Source of the DNA: ZC4RG30 sp963726085
GTDB lineage: Bacteria; Pseudomonadota; Gammaproteobacteria; Steroidobacterales; Steroidobacteraceae
Direction of reading: 5' to 3'
NCBI GenBank assembly: GCA_963726085.1
Contig: CAVSAR010000001.1
Span: 124,001-188,000 of the forward strand
Length of the DNA: 64,000 nucleotides
The notes beneath the pieces are model-generated. The model had not been told where the DNA came from. It made no database searches and was given only the letters and a program-made list of their open reading frames with translations. Position numbers and translations under genes: made by a program. Shown one piece after another: positions 36,573-45,386 of the stretch. Position 1 is the first letter of the stretch; each line of letters begins with the position of its first letter.

Positions 36573-37394
36573 GTGCAGCCGCGACGACGCACGGGAGCGG
36601 TGCCCAGAAATTCCGGGTGGATCGTCTGGGTGGGGGCAGCGGCTTGGCTGGGGGCAGCGGCGTTCAGTGGCGTCGCAGCCACGCAAGAGGTTGCCGTCAC
36701 CCCCTATCGACCTACCGTGTCGACTCCGGCCGCGCTATCCGCGCCGGGGTGGCTGGAGCTGGAAGCCGGAATCCAGCGCTTCGGGGTAGGTACAGACACG
36801 TGGCGTGACAGCATGCCCTACACGCTCAAGCTGGCATTTACCGACGACTGGGGCATTCGTGCTGGTGGGGAGCTGGTGGTCCGAACCCGGGACTCCGCCG
36901 GCCAGGATGACCTGGGGTTCGGCGATACCTCAGTTGTGCTCAAGCGGCGTTTTGCCGTCAACGATACATCGGCCCTGGGGCTTGAAGTCGGTGCCGTATT
37001 CCCGTCGGCACCAGATGGCCTGCATTCAGGCAGTGGCGCGACGGACTTCACCGTCAACGGCATCTACAGCGCAGATTTTGGCCCTGCCTTGCACGCCGAC
37101 GTGAACATAGGGGTCACGCGGCTGGGAAATACCCAGCCCAGTAGCAGTCGCGACCAGGTGCTGTGGGCAATTGCCGTGTCACGTGACCTGGGTGCGGGGT
37201 GGGGCTTGTCGGGCGAGGTATCTGGCACCGACCAGGGTGGCGTCAGTCCTTCCACCCAGCTGTTGCTGGCCACCAGCTACAGTCCGCGCAAGTCGATTGC
37301 CTGGGACTTTGCAGTGGCGCGCGTCAGGAGCGCTGCGGTTTCCTCCTGGTCCATCCTGGCTGGCGGGACGTTTCTCCTGGCCCCGGTTTTCTGA
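36573..37394 (+). CDS. Outer-membrane channel-like protein (phenol MetA-type/transporter family)
   Basis: 273 residues from a GTG at 36573. A signal sequence (VWVGAAAWLGAAAFSGVAA) precedes a mature part full of alternating beta strands: LELEAGIQRFGVGTDTWRD, LKLAFTDDWGIRAGGELVV, VVLKRRFAVNDTSALGLEVG, LHADVNIGVTRLGN and WDFAVARVRSAAVSSWSIL. This suggests a 12-14 strand outer-membrane barrel of the PF13557 type. Such barrels often sit beside aromatic catabolic genes, as here, and may import hydrophobic substrates. It is 7 nt after the glycine-zipper gene and converges on the aldehyde dehydrogenase. Confidence 0.65.
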   Translation: MQPRRRTGAVPRNSGWIVWVGAAAWLGAAAFSGVAATQEVAVTPYRPTVSTPAALSAPGWLELEAGIQRFGVGTDTWRDSMPYTLKLAFTDDWGIRAGGELVVRTRDSAGQDDLGFGDTSVVLKRRFAVNDTSALGLEVGAVFPSAPDGLHSGSGATDFTVNGIYSADFGPALHADVNIGVTRLGNTQPSSSRDQVLWAIAVSRDLGAGWGLSGEVSGTDQGGVSPSTQLLLATSYSPRKSIAWDFAVARVRSAAVSSWSILAGGTFLLAPVF

Positions 37395-37408
37395 GTGTTC
37401 GCGCCTGC

Positions 37409-38830
37409 TCAGCCCTTGAGGACGCTGAGCACCTGCGGTTCAAGGTAAGCCTCCAGCCCAAGTCTAGAGTAGGTGCGGCCCATGCCGGATTCCTTGGCCC
37501 CACCAAACGGCACCGTGGCCAGCGTGGCGCGATGCTGATTGACCCAGGCCGTGCCAACTTCCAGGCGGGAGGCAATTGCCGTGGCACGGGCAACGTCTTT
37601 GCCCCACACCGATCCTGCCAGGCCAAAACGCGTGTGATTGGCGCGCGCCAGGGCGTCCTCGACATTATTGAACTTCATCACTGGAATTATCGGGCCGAAC
37701 TGCTCTTCGCTGACCAGGCGGCTGCTCTCGGCCAGTCCGGTGACTACTGCCGGCTGGACAAAGTAGCCGGTCCCTGTGAGTGCCGGTTCGCCCTCGATCA
37801 GGGTGCCGCCGCTGCGGCGGGCATCTTCCCTGAGTTCGCACACCCGTTCGTATTGGCGTCGGTTCTGGATAGGGCCCAGCGTGGTCGCCGGATCAAGCCC
37901 GTCGCCAAGCCTGGCGCCACGTGCCTCGCTGGCCAGCGCGGCGCACAGGGCCTCATAGATGTTCTCATGTGCATAAATGCGCTTGATGGCCATGCACACC
38001 TGGCCGCTGTTGACGGTGGCGGCAAAGAACAGTTTCTTTGCAACGGCCGCAACGTCCACGTCCTCAAGGACAATGGCGGCATCATTGCCACCCAGCTCCA
38101 GGGTCACGCGCTTGAGCGTCCCGGCGGCACTGGCCATTACCTTCTTGCCGGTGGCCACTGAGCCGGTGAACGATATCTTGTCCACTCCGGGGTGCGCGGT
38201 CAGCAGGGCGCCCAGCTCATCCGCGCCCGCCAGCACCGCAAGCACGCCCGCCGGGAGGATGTCGCGAAATATCTCCCCGATGCGCAGCGTCGTCAGCGGG
38301 GTGAAGGGCGATGGCTTGATGATGGCGCAGTTGCCGGTGTAGAGGGCAGAGGCCAGTGGACCGGCAGCAAGGTTCACCGGTGCATTCCACGGCGTGATGA
38401 TGCCGGCAACCCCCAGCGGCACGTAGCGCAGTTCTATGTGGCGTTCCGCGTCGTCGACCAGCACCTGCGGTTCAATCCGGATCTTCGTCATCCCCACTGA
38501 CAAGGAGGCGGCGCGGGAAATCTCGTCCAGCGACTGTGCCAGTGGTTTGCCCTGTTCCTGCGTCAGCAGGCGCGCCAGCGGTTCACGATGGGCCAGCAGT
38601 GCCGCCGCGCACTGCTCTATGTAGGTCGCCCGCTCGGCAAACCCCAGCGCGCGCCACGCTGGAAAAGCCGCCCGTGCCGCAGCCACTGCGTCATCCAGGT
38701 GCGGCGCACCTGCGGCTGGGCAATGCGCAAACACGACGCCGGAGGCAGGATTGATCACGTCCAGTTGCGCGGCGGCCTTGACCAGCTGTCCGTTGATGAG
38801 CAGGCAATAGGGGCCATTGAAGTCGATCAT
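37409..38830 (-). CDS. NAD(P)-dependent aldehyde dehydrogenase
   Basis: 473 residues; the start at 38830 gives the conserved N-terminus MIDFNGPYCLLINGQLV. ALDH superfamily marks: PLGVAGIITPWNAPVNL, AIIKPSPFTPLTTLRI, ISFTGSVATGKKVM, the catalytic Glu in VTLELGGNDAAIV and the catalytic Cys in NSGQVCMAIKRIYA. The C-terminal FGGAKESGMGRTYSR is also conserved. The substrate is unknown. Its position, divergent from ligI with 47 bp between, suggests an aromatic aldehyde such as vanillin or 5-carboxyvanillin, which is inference. The ORF can be read from 38887 but that would overlap ligI. Confidence 0.9.
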   Translation of the reverse strand: MIDFNGPYCLLINGQLVKAAAQLDVINPASGVVFAHCPAAGAPHLDDAVAAARAAFPAWRALGFAERATYIEQCAAALLAHREPLARLLTQEQGKPLAQSLDEISRAASLSVGMTKIRIEPQVLVDDAERHIELRYVPLGVAGIITPWNAPVNLAAGPLASALYTGNCAIIKPSPFTPLTTLRIGEIFRDILPAGVLAVLAGADELGALLTAHPGVDKISFTGSVATGKKVMASAAGTLKRVTLELGGNDAAIVLEDVDVAAVAKKLFFAATVNSGQVCMAIKRIYAHENIYEALCAALASEARGARLGDGLDPATTLGPIQNRRQYERVCELREDARRSGGTLIEGEPALTGTGYFVQPAVVTGLAESSRLVSEEQFGPIIPVMKFNNVEDALARANHTRFGLAGSVWGKDVARATAIASRLEVGTAWVNQHRATLATVPFGGAKESGMGRTYSRLGLEAYLEPQVLSVLKG

Positions 38831-38877
38831 TGGGACACCGCGTTCGGACCGGGAGGGGATGCTAAAATGAATGCACC

Positions 38878-39753
38878 ATGATTCCAACCTGCAAGGCTCC
38901 AGATCCGGACACCCGGGCGCCCAAATACCGTCCGCCCCCCGGGGCCTGCGACGCTCATTGCCACATCTTTGGCCCGGGTGATATCTACCCCTATGCCCCG
39001 GATCGCAGCTATACGCCTCCGGATGCCCCCCTGTCGCGATTCAAGGCGCTGCAGGAGACGCTGGGCCTGTCGCGGGCCGTGCTGGTCAATGCCAGCTGCC
39101 ACGGTAGCGACAATACCGTCATCGTCGATGCCATCGCCCAGAGCGGCGGCTCGTACCGCGGGGTGGCCAATTCGGATGACAGCTTTAGCGAGAAGGATTT
39201 CGAGAAACTGCACCTGGCGGGCTTTCGCGGGGTGCGCTTTAATTTCGTGAAACATCTGGGCGGTATGCCGGACATGGGTGAATTCCACCGCACTCTGGCC
39301 AGGATCCGGCCCTTTGGCTGGCACATTGACCTGCATTTTGATGCCGGTGACCTGATCGAGCACGACGCCCTGCTCAAGTCGCTGCCGGTGCCGTTCATCA
39401 TCGACCACATGGGGCGGGTACCCACCAAGAACGGCCTGGGGCAGGAGCCCTTCAAGCTGCTGGTGGACCTGGCGCGCAACAACGAGAAGTGCTGGATCAA
39501 GATCTCCGGCGCCGAACGAATCTCCAGCGGCGGCCCGCCGTTTACCGATGCCGTACCGTTTGCGCAGGCACTGATCGAGGCAGCTCCGGATCGCATCCTC
39601 TGGGGCACGGACTGGCCGCATCCCAATATCGCCAAGCACATGCCCAATGACGGTGATCTGGTCGACCTGATTCCGCTGATGATGCCGGATGCCGCACTGC
39701 AGAGACGCATCCTCGTGGACAATCCGCACCGCCTTTACGAATTCACCGCTTGA
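38878..39753 (+). CDS. ligI: 2-pyrone-4,6-dicarboxylate lactonase (LigI-type amidohydrolase)
   Basis: Amidohydrolase-superfamily enzyme that opens 2-pyrone-4,6-dicarboxylate in the protocatechuate 4,5-cleavage pathway. The N-terminal HxH motif is GACDAHCHIFGPGD (H27, H29). VLVNASCHGSDN, GFRGVRFNFVKHLGG, FIIDHMGRVPTKNG and DRILWGTDWPHPN follow the LigI pattern closely. It has 291 residues, the expected size. A GGGAGG lies 21 nt upstream of the ATG at 38878, which is far; an out-of-frame ATG at 38867 sits at better spacing, so the exact start is uncertain. ligC follows 10 nt later. Confidence 0.85.
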   Translation: MIPTCKAPDPDTRAPKYRPPPGACDAHCHIFGPGDIYPYAPDRSYTPPDAPLSRFKALQETLGLSRAVLVNASCHGSDNTVIVDAIAQSGGSYRGVANSDDSFSEKDFEKLHLAGFRGVRFNFVKHLGGMPDMGEFHRTLARIRPFGWHIDLHFDAGDLIEHDALLKSLPVPFIIDHMGRVPTKNGLGQEPFKLLVDLARNNEKCWIKISGAERISSGGPPFTDAVPFAQALIEAAPDRILWGTDWPHPNIAKHMPNDGDLVDLIPLMMPDAALQRRILVDNPHRLYEFTA

Positions 39754-39763
39754 GGTCTGACAC

Positions 39764-40716
39764 ATGAAAGTAGGACTGGCAGGACAGGGCGCCTTCGGCG
39801 TCAAGCATCTCGAGGCCATCCAGAAGATTCCCGGCATCGAGGTCATCACGCTTACCGGTGGCAATCCGGACGCCACGAAGGAAGTGGCGCAGAAGTTCGG
39901 GATCCCGCACTGCACCGGCGACCTGGCCGAGAGCCTCAAGCAGCCGGGCCTGGAGGCGATGCATCCTCGCCACGCCCACCCAGATGCATGCCGCGCAGGC
40001 CATCCAGTGTCTGCGCGCCGGCAAGCACGTGCAGGTCGAGATTCCCATGGCCGACAATCTGGCCGATGCGGAGCAGGTGCTGGCGGTGCAGCAGGAGACC
40101 GGGCTCGATCGCCATGGCCGGCCACACGCGCCGCTTCAATCCCAGTCACCAGTGGGTCCACAAGCGCATCGTGGCCGGCGAGCTGAAGGTGCAGCAGATG
40201 GACGTGCAGACGTACTTCTTCCGTCGCACCAACATGAATGCGCTGGGCAAGCCGCGCAGCTGGACCGACCATCTGCTGTGGCACCACGCCTGCCACACCG
40301 TGGATCTGTTCCAGTACCAGACCGGCGAGACGGCGTCCGCGTTGCCACGCCCTGCAGGGCCCGCTGCATCCGCAGCTGAGCATCGCCATGGACATGAGCA
40401 TCGGCATGAAGGTGCCCATCGGGCGCCATCTGCACGCTGTCGCTGTCGTTCAACAACGATGGCCCGCTGGGAACCTTCTTCCGCTACATCTGCGACAACG
40501 GCACGTACATCGCCCGCTACGATGACCTGCTGGATGGCAAGAAGAAGCCGATCGACGTGTCGAAGGTGGACGTGTCGATGAACGGCATCGAGCTGCAGGA
40601 TCGCGAGTTCTTCGCGGCCATCCGCGAAGGCCGCGAGCCCAATGCCAGCGTGCAGCAGGTGCTGCCGGCGATGCGGACGCTGGACACGCCTTGAACAGGA
40701 TCTGCTGAAGGGCTGA
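39764..40716 (+). pseudogene. ligC: 4-carboxy-2-hydroxymuconate-6-semialdehyde dehydrogenase LigC, broken by five 1-nt insertions
   Basis: Gfo/Idh/MocA-fold dehydrogenase oxidising CHMS to 2-pyrone-4,6-dicarboxylate, the substrate of ligI. It starts MKVGLAGQGAFGVKHLEAI. Conserved parts then appear in alternating frames: TPTQMHAAQAIQCLRAGKH, AGHTRRFNPSHQWVHKRIV, MDVQTYFFRRTNMNALG, RSWTDHLLWHHACHTVDLF, FFRYICDNGTYIARYDDLL and VSMNGIELQDREFFAAI. Single extra bases at about 39962, 40107, 40345, 40418 and 40689 explain every switch. Removing them gives exactly 315 residues, ending before the TGA at 40714, which is the size I recall for LigC. No substitution-type damage is seen, so sequence error is more likely than decay. 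Confidence 0.85.
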
Positions 40717-41734
40717 CTAGCGTCCAGGGTCTTCATCATCGGCGGCGGATGGCGCTCGCCGCGCACCTGCGATGCCGTCAACCAGGCCGCGCAGTTCCTG
40801 CTCCGGCGGCGCTCGGGCAACGCAGCTCGCCAGCGCGCCCAGATTGTCTTCAAGGTGCGCACGGGTCTTCATGCCGGGAATGGGGACCACATCCGGGGCC
40901 GCGTGCGCCAGCACCCAGGCGATGGCCAGCTGCGGCAGGGCATGCACCCTTGCGTGCCGCCACGGCGGCCATGAGCGCGTCGACCAGCCGCACATTCTGT
41001 TCGCGCATTGGCGTCCTGGAAGCGCGGCTGACTGCGGCGGTTGTCATCCGCCGGCAGGTCCTGGCAGCGAGCGGAAGTTGCCGGCCAGGAAGCCGCGGCC
41101 CAGCGGACTGTAGGCGACCAGACCCGACGCCCAGCTCGCGGCAGGTGGCCAGCATGCCCTGTTCCGGCTCCCGCGACCAGAGGGAGTATTCGCTCTGTAC
41201 GGCGGCGATCGGGTGCACGGCATGCGCGCGACGCAGGGTCTGCGACGCTGCACTCGGACAGCCCGATGTGGCGGATCTTGCCGGCCTGCACCAGCTGCGC
41301 CAGTGCGCCCACGGATTCCTCGATCGGTCGTCTTGCGATCGATGCGATGCAGGTAGAACAGGTCGATGTGGTCGAGTGCCCAGGCGCGTCAGGCTCGCGT
41401 CGACGGGCAGCGCGAATGGTCTCCGGGCCGATTGTCGACGACCAGCTGGCCGGCGGCATTGCGGGTGATGCCGTACTTGGTGGCCAGGAACAGCCGGCTC
41501 GCTGACGGCCGCGGATGGCGGCGCCGACGAACTTCTCGTTCTCACCCAGCTGGTAGCTGGCGGCGGTGTCGAGGTGGTGACGCCCTGGTCCAGGGCCGCC
41601 AGCAGCGTGGCGCGCGCCTCCTCGTCGTTGCGCGTGCCGTACCAGCCGATCAGGCGTCATGCAGCCGAAACCCAGCGCCGACACCTGGCTCCCGGTGTGG
41701 CCCAATGGTCGTTGCTGCAGCTTGGTACTGCCAT
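40717..41734 (-). pseudogene. Aldo/keto reductase, broken by about a dozen single-base indels
   Basis: Fragments in all three minus-strand frames line up as one NADPH-dependent aldo/keto reductase. They are QQRPLGHTGSQVSALGFGC, HLDTAASYQLGENEKFVGAA (catalytic-region Asp and Tyr), PIEESVGALAQLVQAGKIRH, IGLSECS, AVQSEYSLWSREPEQGML, LVAYSPLGRGFLAGNFRSL, LPQLAIAWVLAHAAPDVVP and IPGMKTRAHLEDNLGAL. The order follows the AKR barrel. I count about twelve single-base insertions or deletions. The start is probably near 41734. It runs opposite to ligC and ligJ; its stop abuts the ligC stop. Substrate unknown. As with ligC, the damage is almost all indels. Confidence 0.75.
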
Positions 41735-41792
41735 AAACGAGGACAAATACCTTATCATTCGCGCTCGTCAAAGCCTCACCCGGTATCCCACC

Positions 41793-42820
41793 ATGATCAT
41801 CGACTGTCACGGGCACTACACCACGGCCCCGCGGATCTGACCGACCTTCCGCGATGCCCAGATCGCGGCGCTGAAGGATCCGGCCCAGACCCCGTCACGG
41901 GCGTCGCTGAAGATCGGCGATGACCAGATCCGCGACAGCCTGGAGAAGGCGCAGCTGAAACTGCAGCGCGAGCGCGGTTCGGATGTGACGATTTTCTCGC
42001 CCCGTGCCTCGACCATGGCGCATCACATCGGCACCGAGGCCACCAGCCTCGAGTGGTCGCAGATCAACAACGACCTGATCGCACGGGTCGTGGGCCTGTA
42101 TCCGAAGAATTTCGTCGGCGTGTGCATGCTGCCGCAGTCCCCGGGAGTGCCCCCGGCCCACAGCGCGCGCGAGCTGGAGCGCTGCGTCAAGGAGCTGGGC
42201 TTCATCGGCGCGAACCTGAATCCGGACCCCTCGGGCGGCCACTGGACCGCGCCGCCGCTCACCGACCGGCACTGGTATCCGCTGTACGAAAAGCTGGTGG
42301 AGCTGGACGTGCCCGCCATGGTGCACGTGAGCTCCTCCTGCAACGCCGAATTTCCATGCCACGGGCGCGCATTACATCAATGCCGACACCACGGCGTTCA
42401 TGCAGTTCATCCAGGGCGACCTGTTCAAGGACTTCCCGACCCTGCGGCTGATCATTCCGCACGGCGGCGGCGCGGTGCCCTACCACTGGGGTCGCTATCG
42501 CGGCCTGGCCCAGGACATGAAGCGTCCGCCGCTGGCCGAGCACGTCATGAAGAACGTGTTCTTCGACACCTGCGTCTACCACCAGCCCGGCATCGACCTG
42601 CTGCTGAAGGTGATCGCGGTGGAGAACATCCTGTTCGGCTCGGAGATGGTGGGCGCGGTGCGCGGCATTGATCCGACCACCGGCCAGTACTACGACGACA
42701 CCAAGCGTTACATCGATTCCTCGGCGCTGTCCGCGGCCGGACAAGACGCGCATCTTCGAGACCAACGCCTATCGGGTGTATCCGCGCCTGAAGGCGCGGC
42801 TGGCCGCCGCTCATGCTTGA
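41793..42820 (+). pseudogene. ligJ: 4-oxalomesaconate hydratase LigJ, broken by about four indels
   Basis: Amidohydrolase-fold hydratase acting after ligI in protocatechuate 4,5-cleavage. The ATG at 41793 opens MIIDCHGHYTTAP, the typical LigJ metal-site start. Conserved blocks follow: GSDVTIFSPRASTMAHHIG, WSQINNDLIARVVGLYP, CMLPQSPGVPPAHSARELE, VPAMVHVSSSCNAEF, LRLIIPHGGGAVPYHWGRY and IDLLLKVIAVENILFGSEM. Frame changes occur near 41830 (one base missing), 41850, 42354 and 42739 (one base extra each). The net gain of two bases corrects to 341 codons plus stop, the family size as I recall it. This is part of the same error-rich patch as ligC. Confidence 0.82.
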
Positions 42821-42847
42821 TCGCGCATAGGGCCTATGGTCTAGAAT
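42817..42847 (+). promoter_or_regulatory. Candidate sigma-70 promoter before the exported-protein operon
   Basis: TTGATC (42817-42822) and TAGAAT (42842-42847) are separated by 19 bp, 41 bp ahead of the GTG at 42888, which has a strong AGGAGG ribosome binding site at 42879-42884. The -35 overlaps the ligJ stop. Spacing is longer than ideal; this is a weak inference. Confidence 0.3.
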
Positions 42848-42887
42848 CGGGCAGGCGAAATAGACAGATAATTATTAGGAGGGTCGA

Positions 42888-43700
42888 GTGAACAATCCGA
42901 TTACCCGCCGCAGCGTGCTCGCAGGCACCGGTTGCCTGGGGGCTGCCGGTCTGTTGCGCGTCCTTCCCGTCTGGGCGCAGGCGCCCGCGGTCGTACCCGC
43001 CGGGCTGCCGCCGGTATGTCTGACCATGTACTACATGTCGGGCAACGAAGCGAAGTTCGATCGCATGCAGTACCGCGACAGACATGTTGCGTTGCTGCGC
43101 AACCTGTATGGCGATAGTTTGGATCGGATCGAGCTGCGCACTGTGCCACCCCGCGGACACAAGCCAACAATGGGCCATTACCAGGCCGGAGTGGCGGAGC
43201 CGCCGGTGCTGGCAATGGAAAGTCTCTGGATCCGGAACCTGGAGGCCTTTGCGGCCGCGACGCGCAATGCCGGAAACAAGATCGCCGAGGACTTGGCGAA
43301 GATTACCTCTGCCAGGGTGACTTTACAGTACGAGCAACTGGATCTGGCCCAGGGTGAACCGCGCGAATCGATCGCTCAGGGTACGAAGTGTTTCTCCTCG
43401 TTGTATCCGACCAAAGATGCCGGAACGTGGGATGCGGAGTACTACTCCAAGACGGTAGTGCCAATGTTGAACGAGATTTATGGGCCGGACGTCCTGCGCC
43501 GCGTCGAGGTGTGCAAGGGGGTCTCGGCACCCGGTGGTGGCAAGCCAGCGATCACGAGTGCCGTACACCTTTATCTCAAGAGCGAGCAGGCCTACATGGA
43601 CGCGGGGATGAAGGGCGGTATGCGCTTGATGGGGGAGGGCCCGAAGTACACGAACATCATGCCCGTCGCGGGCATGTTTGACTTATACGCGGTCGGCTGA
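42888..43700 (+). CDS. Tat-exported EthD-like (dimeric alpha-beta barrel) protein
   Basis: 270 residues with a GTG start and strong AGGAGG. The N-terminus carries a twin-arginine signal (NPITRRSVLAGTGCLGAAGLL, cleavage after VWAQA near residue 31), so it is exported folded. The mature part looks like two EthD/DABB repeats. The first is VCLTMYYMSGNEAKFDRMQYRDRH; the second is KCFSSLYPTKDAGTWDAEYY with SKTVVPMLNEIYGPDVLRRVEV. EthD-like barrels bind small hydrophobic or aromatic ligands or haem. It is the first gene of an operon of four exported proteins (next gene 8 nt away) within the lig cluster. The function is unknown; a role in periplasmic handling of an aromatic compound is inference. Confidence 0.75.
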   Translation: MNNPITRRSVLAGTGCLGAAGLLRVLPVWAQAPAVVPAGLPPVCLTMYYMSGNEAKFDRMQYRDRHVALLRNLYGDSLDRIELRTVPPRGHKPTMGHYQAGVAEPPVLAMESLWIRNLEAFAAATRNAGNKIAEDLAKITSARVTLQYEQLDLAQGEPRESIAQGTKCFSSLYPTKDAGTWDAEYYSKTVVPMLNEIYGPDVLRRVEVCKGVSAPGGGKPAITSAVHLYLKSEQAYMDAGMKGGMRLMGEGPKYTNIMPVAGMFDLYAVG

Positions 43701-43708
43701 GGGGTTCC

Positions 43709-44110
43709 GTGAAAAGGGTAAGGTCGCTTTCCGTGCTCGCTGCTGCATGCTTCACGATGGTCGGGGCATATGGGCAGGTCGGGCACCCCGCAAAGGGAAG
43801 TTGGTTGGGATACTGGGGGCCGGACCAAAAGGGGCAACGGCGCCTGGTTCTCAATCTGGACTGGCGCGACCGGGCGGTTGTGGGCGAAATCAACCCAGGA
43901 CCCAATGCGGCCAAAATTATCCGCTCCGACCTTGATTACACTACCTGGTCGATGACGCTGGAAGCCCAGCTGCCCAACGCCAGCGGTGCCCTTGAGAAAT
44001 GGGTCGCCGTCGGCAAGATCGAGAACCTGGGCTCCTGGACCAATCGTCGTTATTCCGGCACGTATACGCAAGGCGCAGAGCACGGTACGTTCCAGGTGAC
44101 ACTGCACTAG
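43709..44110 (+). CDS. Exported protein of unknown function
   Basis: 133 residues from a GTG with GAGGGG just upstream. The N-terminus (KRVRSLSVLAAACFTMVGAYGQ) is a signal peptide; a Cys in LAAAC could alternatively make it a lipoprotein. The mature part is beta-rich: KGSWLGYWGPDQKGQRRLVL, VVGEINPGPNAAKIIRSDL, DYTTWSMTLEAQL and YSGTYTQGAEHGTFQVTLH. It suggests a small lipocalin-like or beta-sandwich domain. I do not recognise the family. It lies 8 nt after the EthD-like gene and 24 nt before the DUF6152-like gene, clearly in the same operon. Confidence 0.7.
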   Translation: MKRVRSLSVLAAACFTMVGAYGQVGHPAKGSWLGYWGPDQKGQRRLVLNLDWRDRAVVGEINPGPNAAKIIRSDLDYTTWSMTLEAQLPNASGALEKWVAVGKIENLGSWTNRRYSGTYTQGAEHGTFQVTLH

Positions 44111-44134
44111 GGTGACAATGAAATGGAGACTCAC

Positions 44135-44542
44135 ATGAAGATCCGGATCGGCACCGTCGCTGCTGGGCTTTTGGCGCTGCTGGCGGCCAGCCCTGCACTG
44201 CAGGCACACCATTCGTTTGCCGCCGAGTTCGATGCCGCCAGCAAGCTCAAGTTAACCGGTACTGTCACCAAGCTGGATTGGCGCAATCCGCACACCTATT
44301 TCTTTGTCGATATCGCAGACGACAAGGGGGCCGTGCACAACTGGGCTTTTGAGCTTGGCAGTCCCAATGTGCTGATGCGGCGCGGCTGGACGCGCGAATC
44401 CCTCAAGGCCGGTGACACGGTGACCGTGGAAGGTTCGCGTGCCCGGGACGGGACCTACAAGGCCAATGCCAATTCGGTGGTGCTGGCCTCCGGCAAGCGG
44501 TTGTTCAACGGCACTGCCGCCGACGAAGTCCCCACCCCGTAA
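44135..44542 (+). CDS. DUF6152-like exported protein
   Basis: 135 residues. The ATG at 44135 is chosen because GGAG lies 6-7 nt upstream; an ATG at 44123 is in frame but lacks this. A signal peptide (IGTVAAGLLALLAASPALQA) is followed by AHHSFAAEFDAASKLKLTG, KLDWRNPHTYFFVDIADDK and FELGSPNVLMRRGWTRESLK. These are the hallmark HHSF and W-RNPH segments of DUF6152 proteins. An OB-like fold is expected. Members of this family are common beside aromatic and steroid catabolic genes, but no activity is known to me. Confidence 0.75.
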   Translation: MKIRIGTVAAGLLALLAASPALQAHHSFAAEFDAASKLKLTGTVTKLDWRNPHTYFFVDIADDKGAVHNWAFELGSPNVLMRRGWTRESLKAGDTVTVEGSRARDGTYKANANSVVLASGKRLFNGTAADEVPTP

Positions 44543-44558
44543 GTTCGAGGGAAGTCAC

Positions 44559-45377
44559 ATGGCTCGAGTGATCCTGGGGCGGGTGGCCCTCATGTGCGCC
44601 GCCGGTGCGATGGCCTGCTTGCTGATTGCGCCGGCACATGCGGCGCAGCCTGCCAAGGCGCCACCGTCAAAAGCCCCCACAGCGCCGACACCGCGCCTGG
44701 CCGACGGCAAGGTCGACCTGGGTGGCAAGGGGATCTGGGAGTTGCCCTACATCACCGACATGGGCAGGCAGGTGTTGGATACGCCTGCTCAGGTGCCGTT
44801 CCTGCCCTGGTCCAAGGCCATGTATGACTACGTGCAGCTCAACCACAATGCCTATGACCCGGAGGGTTTTTGCCTGCCGCCTGGGGGCCCGCGGGCCTTC
44901 GGCACGCCTTACCCGATGCAATTCATCCAGCAGAAGGACCGGATCATCGTGATCTTCGAGGGTGGTGCGCATGTCTGGCGCGAGATCCACATGGACGGGC
45001 GTCCACATCCCAAGGGCGCCGACCTCAATCCCACCTATTTCGGTCACTCGGTCGGACACTGGGAAGGCGATACGCTGGTGGTCGACACGGTTGGCTACAA
45101 CGAGCGCACCTGGCTGGGGTTCAACGGCTATTTTCACACCGACGAACTGCATACCATCGAACGCATCTCACGCCCGAATCGCGACACGCTGCGCTATGAG
45201 GCGACCATCGACGACCCGGGTGCTTACACGCATCCGTGGCGCATGGGCTGGAACATTCCCTGGCGGGCCGGACAGGAGCTGCAGGAATACATCTGCCAGG
45301 AAGAGAACCAGTACATGTTCGACCTCAAGGACGACTTCGGCCAGCCGTTCTTCAAGGCCACCAAAGCTGGCGAGTAG
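44559..45377 (+). CDS. Exported protein of unknown function, partner of DUF6152 gene
   Basis: 272 residues from ATG 44559, preceded by GAGGGAAG at good spacing. A signal peptide (LMCAAGAMACLLIAPAHAA) leads into an Ala/Pro/Lys-rich linker. The mature domain has DYVQLNHNAYDPEGFCLPPGG, PMQFIQQKDRIIVIFEGG, VWREIHMDGRPHPKGADLN and FGHSVGHWEGDTLVVDTVG, and ends with EYICQEENQYMFDL. This HWEGDTLVVDT pattern occurs in uncharacterised secreted proteins that often accompany DUF6152 genes. Two conserved Cys and many Trp/Tyr suggest a ligand-binding or lyase-like sandwich. It is the last gene of the operon and converges on ligK with 9 nt between stops. Confidence 0.72.
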   Translation: MARVILGRVALMCAAGAMACLLIAPAHAAQPAKAPPSKAPTAPTPRLADGKVDLGGKGIWELPYITDMGRQVLDTPAQVPFLPWSKAMYDYVQLNHNAYDPEGFCLPPGGPRAFGTPYPMQFIQQKDRIIVIFEGGAHVWREIHMDGRPHPKGADLNPTYFGHSVGHWEGDTLVVDTVGYNERTWLGFNGYFHTDELHTIERISRPNRDTLRYEATIDDPGAYTHPWRMGWNIPWRAGQELQEYICQEENQYMFDLKDDFGQPFFKATKAGE

Positions 45378-45386
45378 GCCGCCGGC

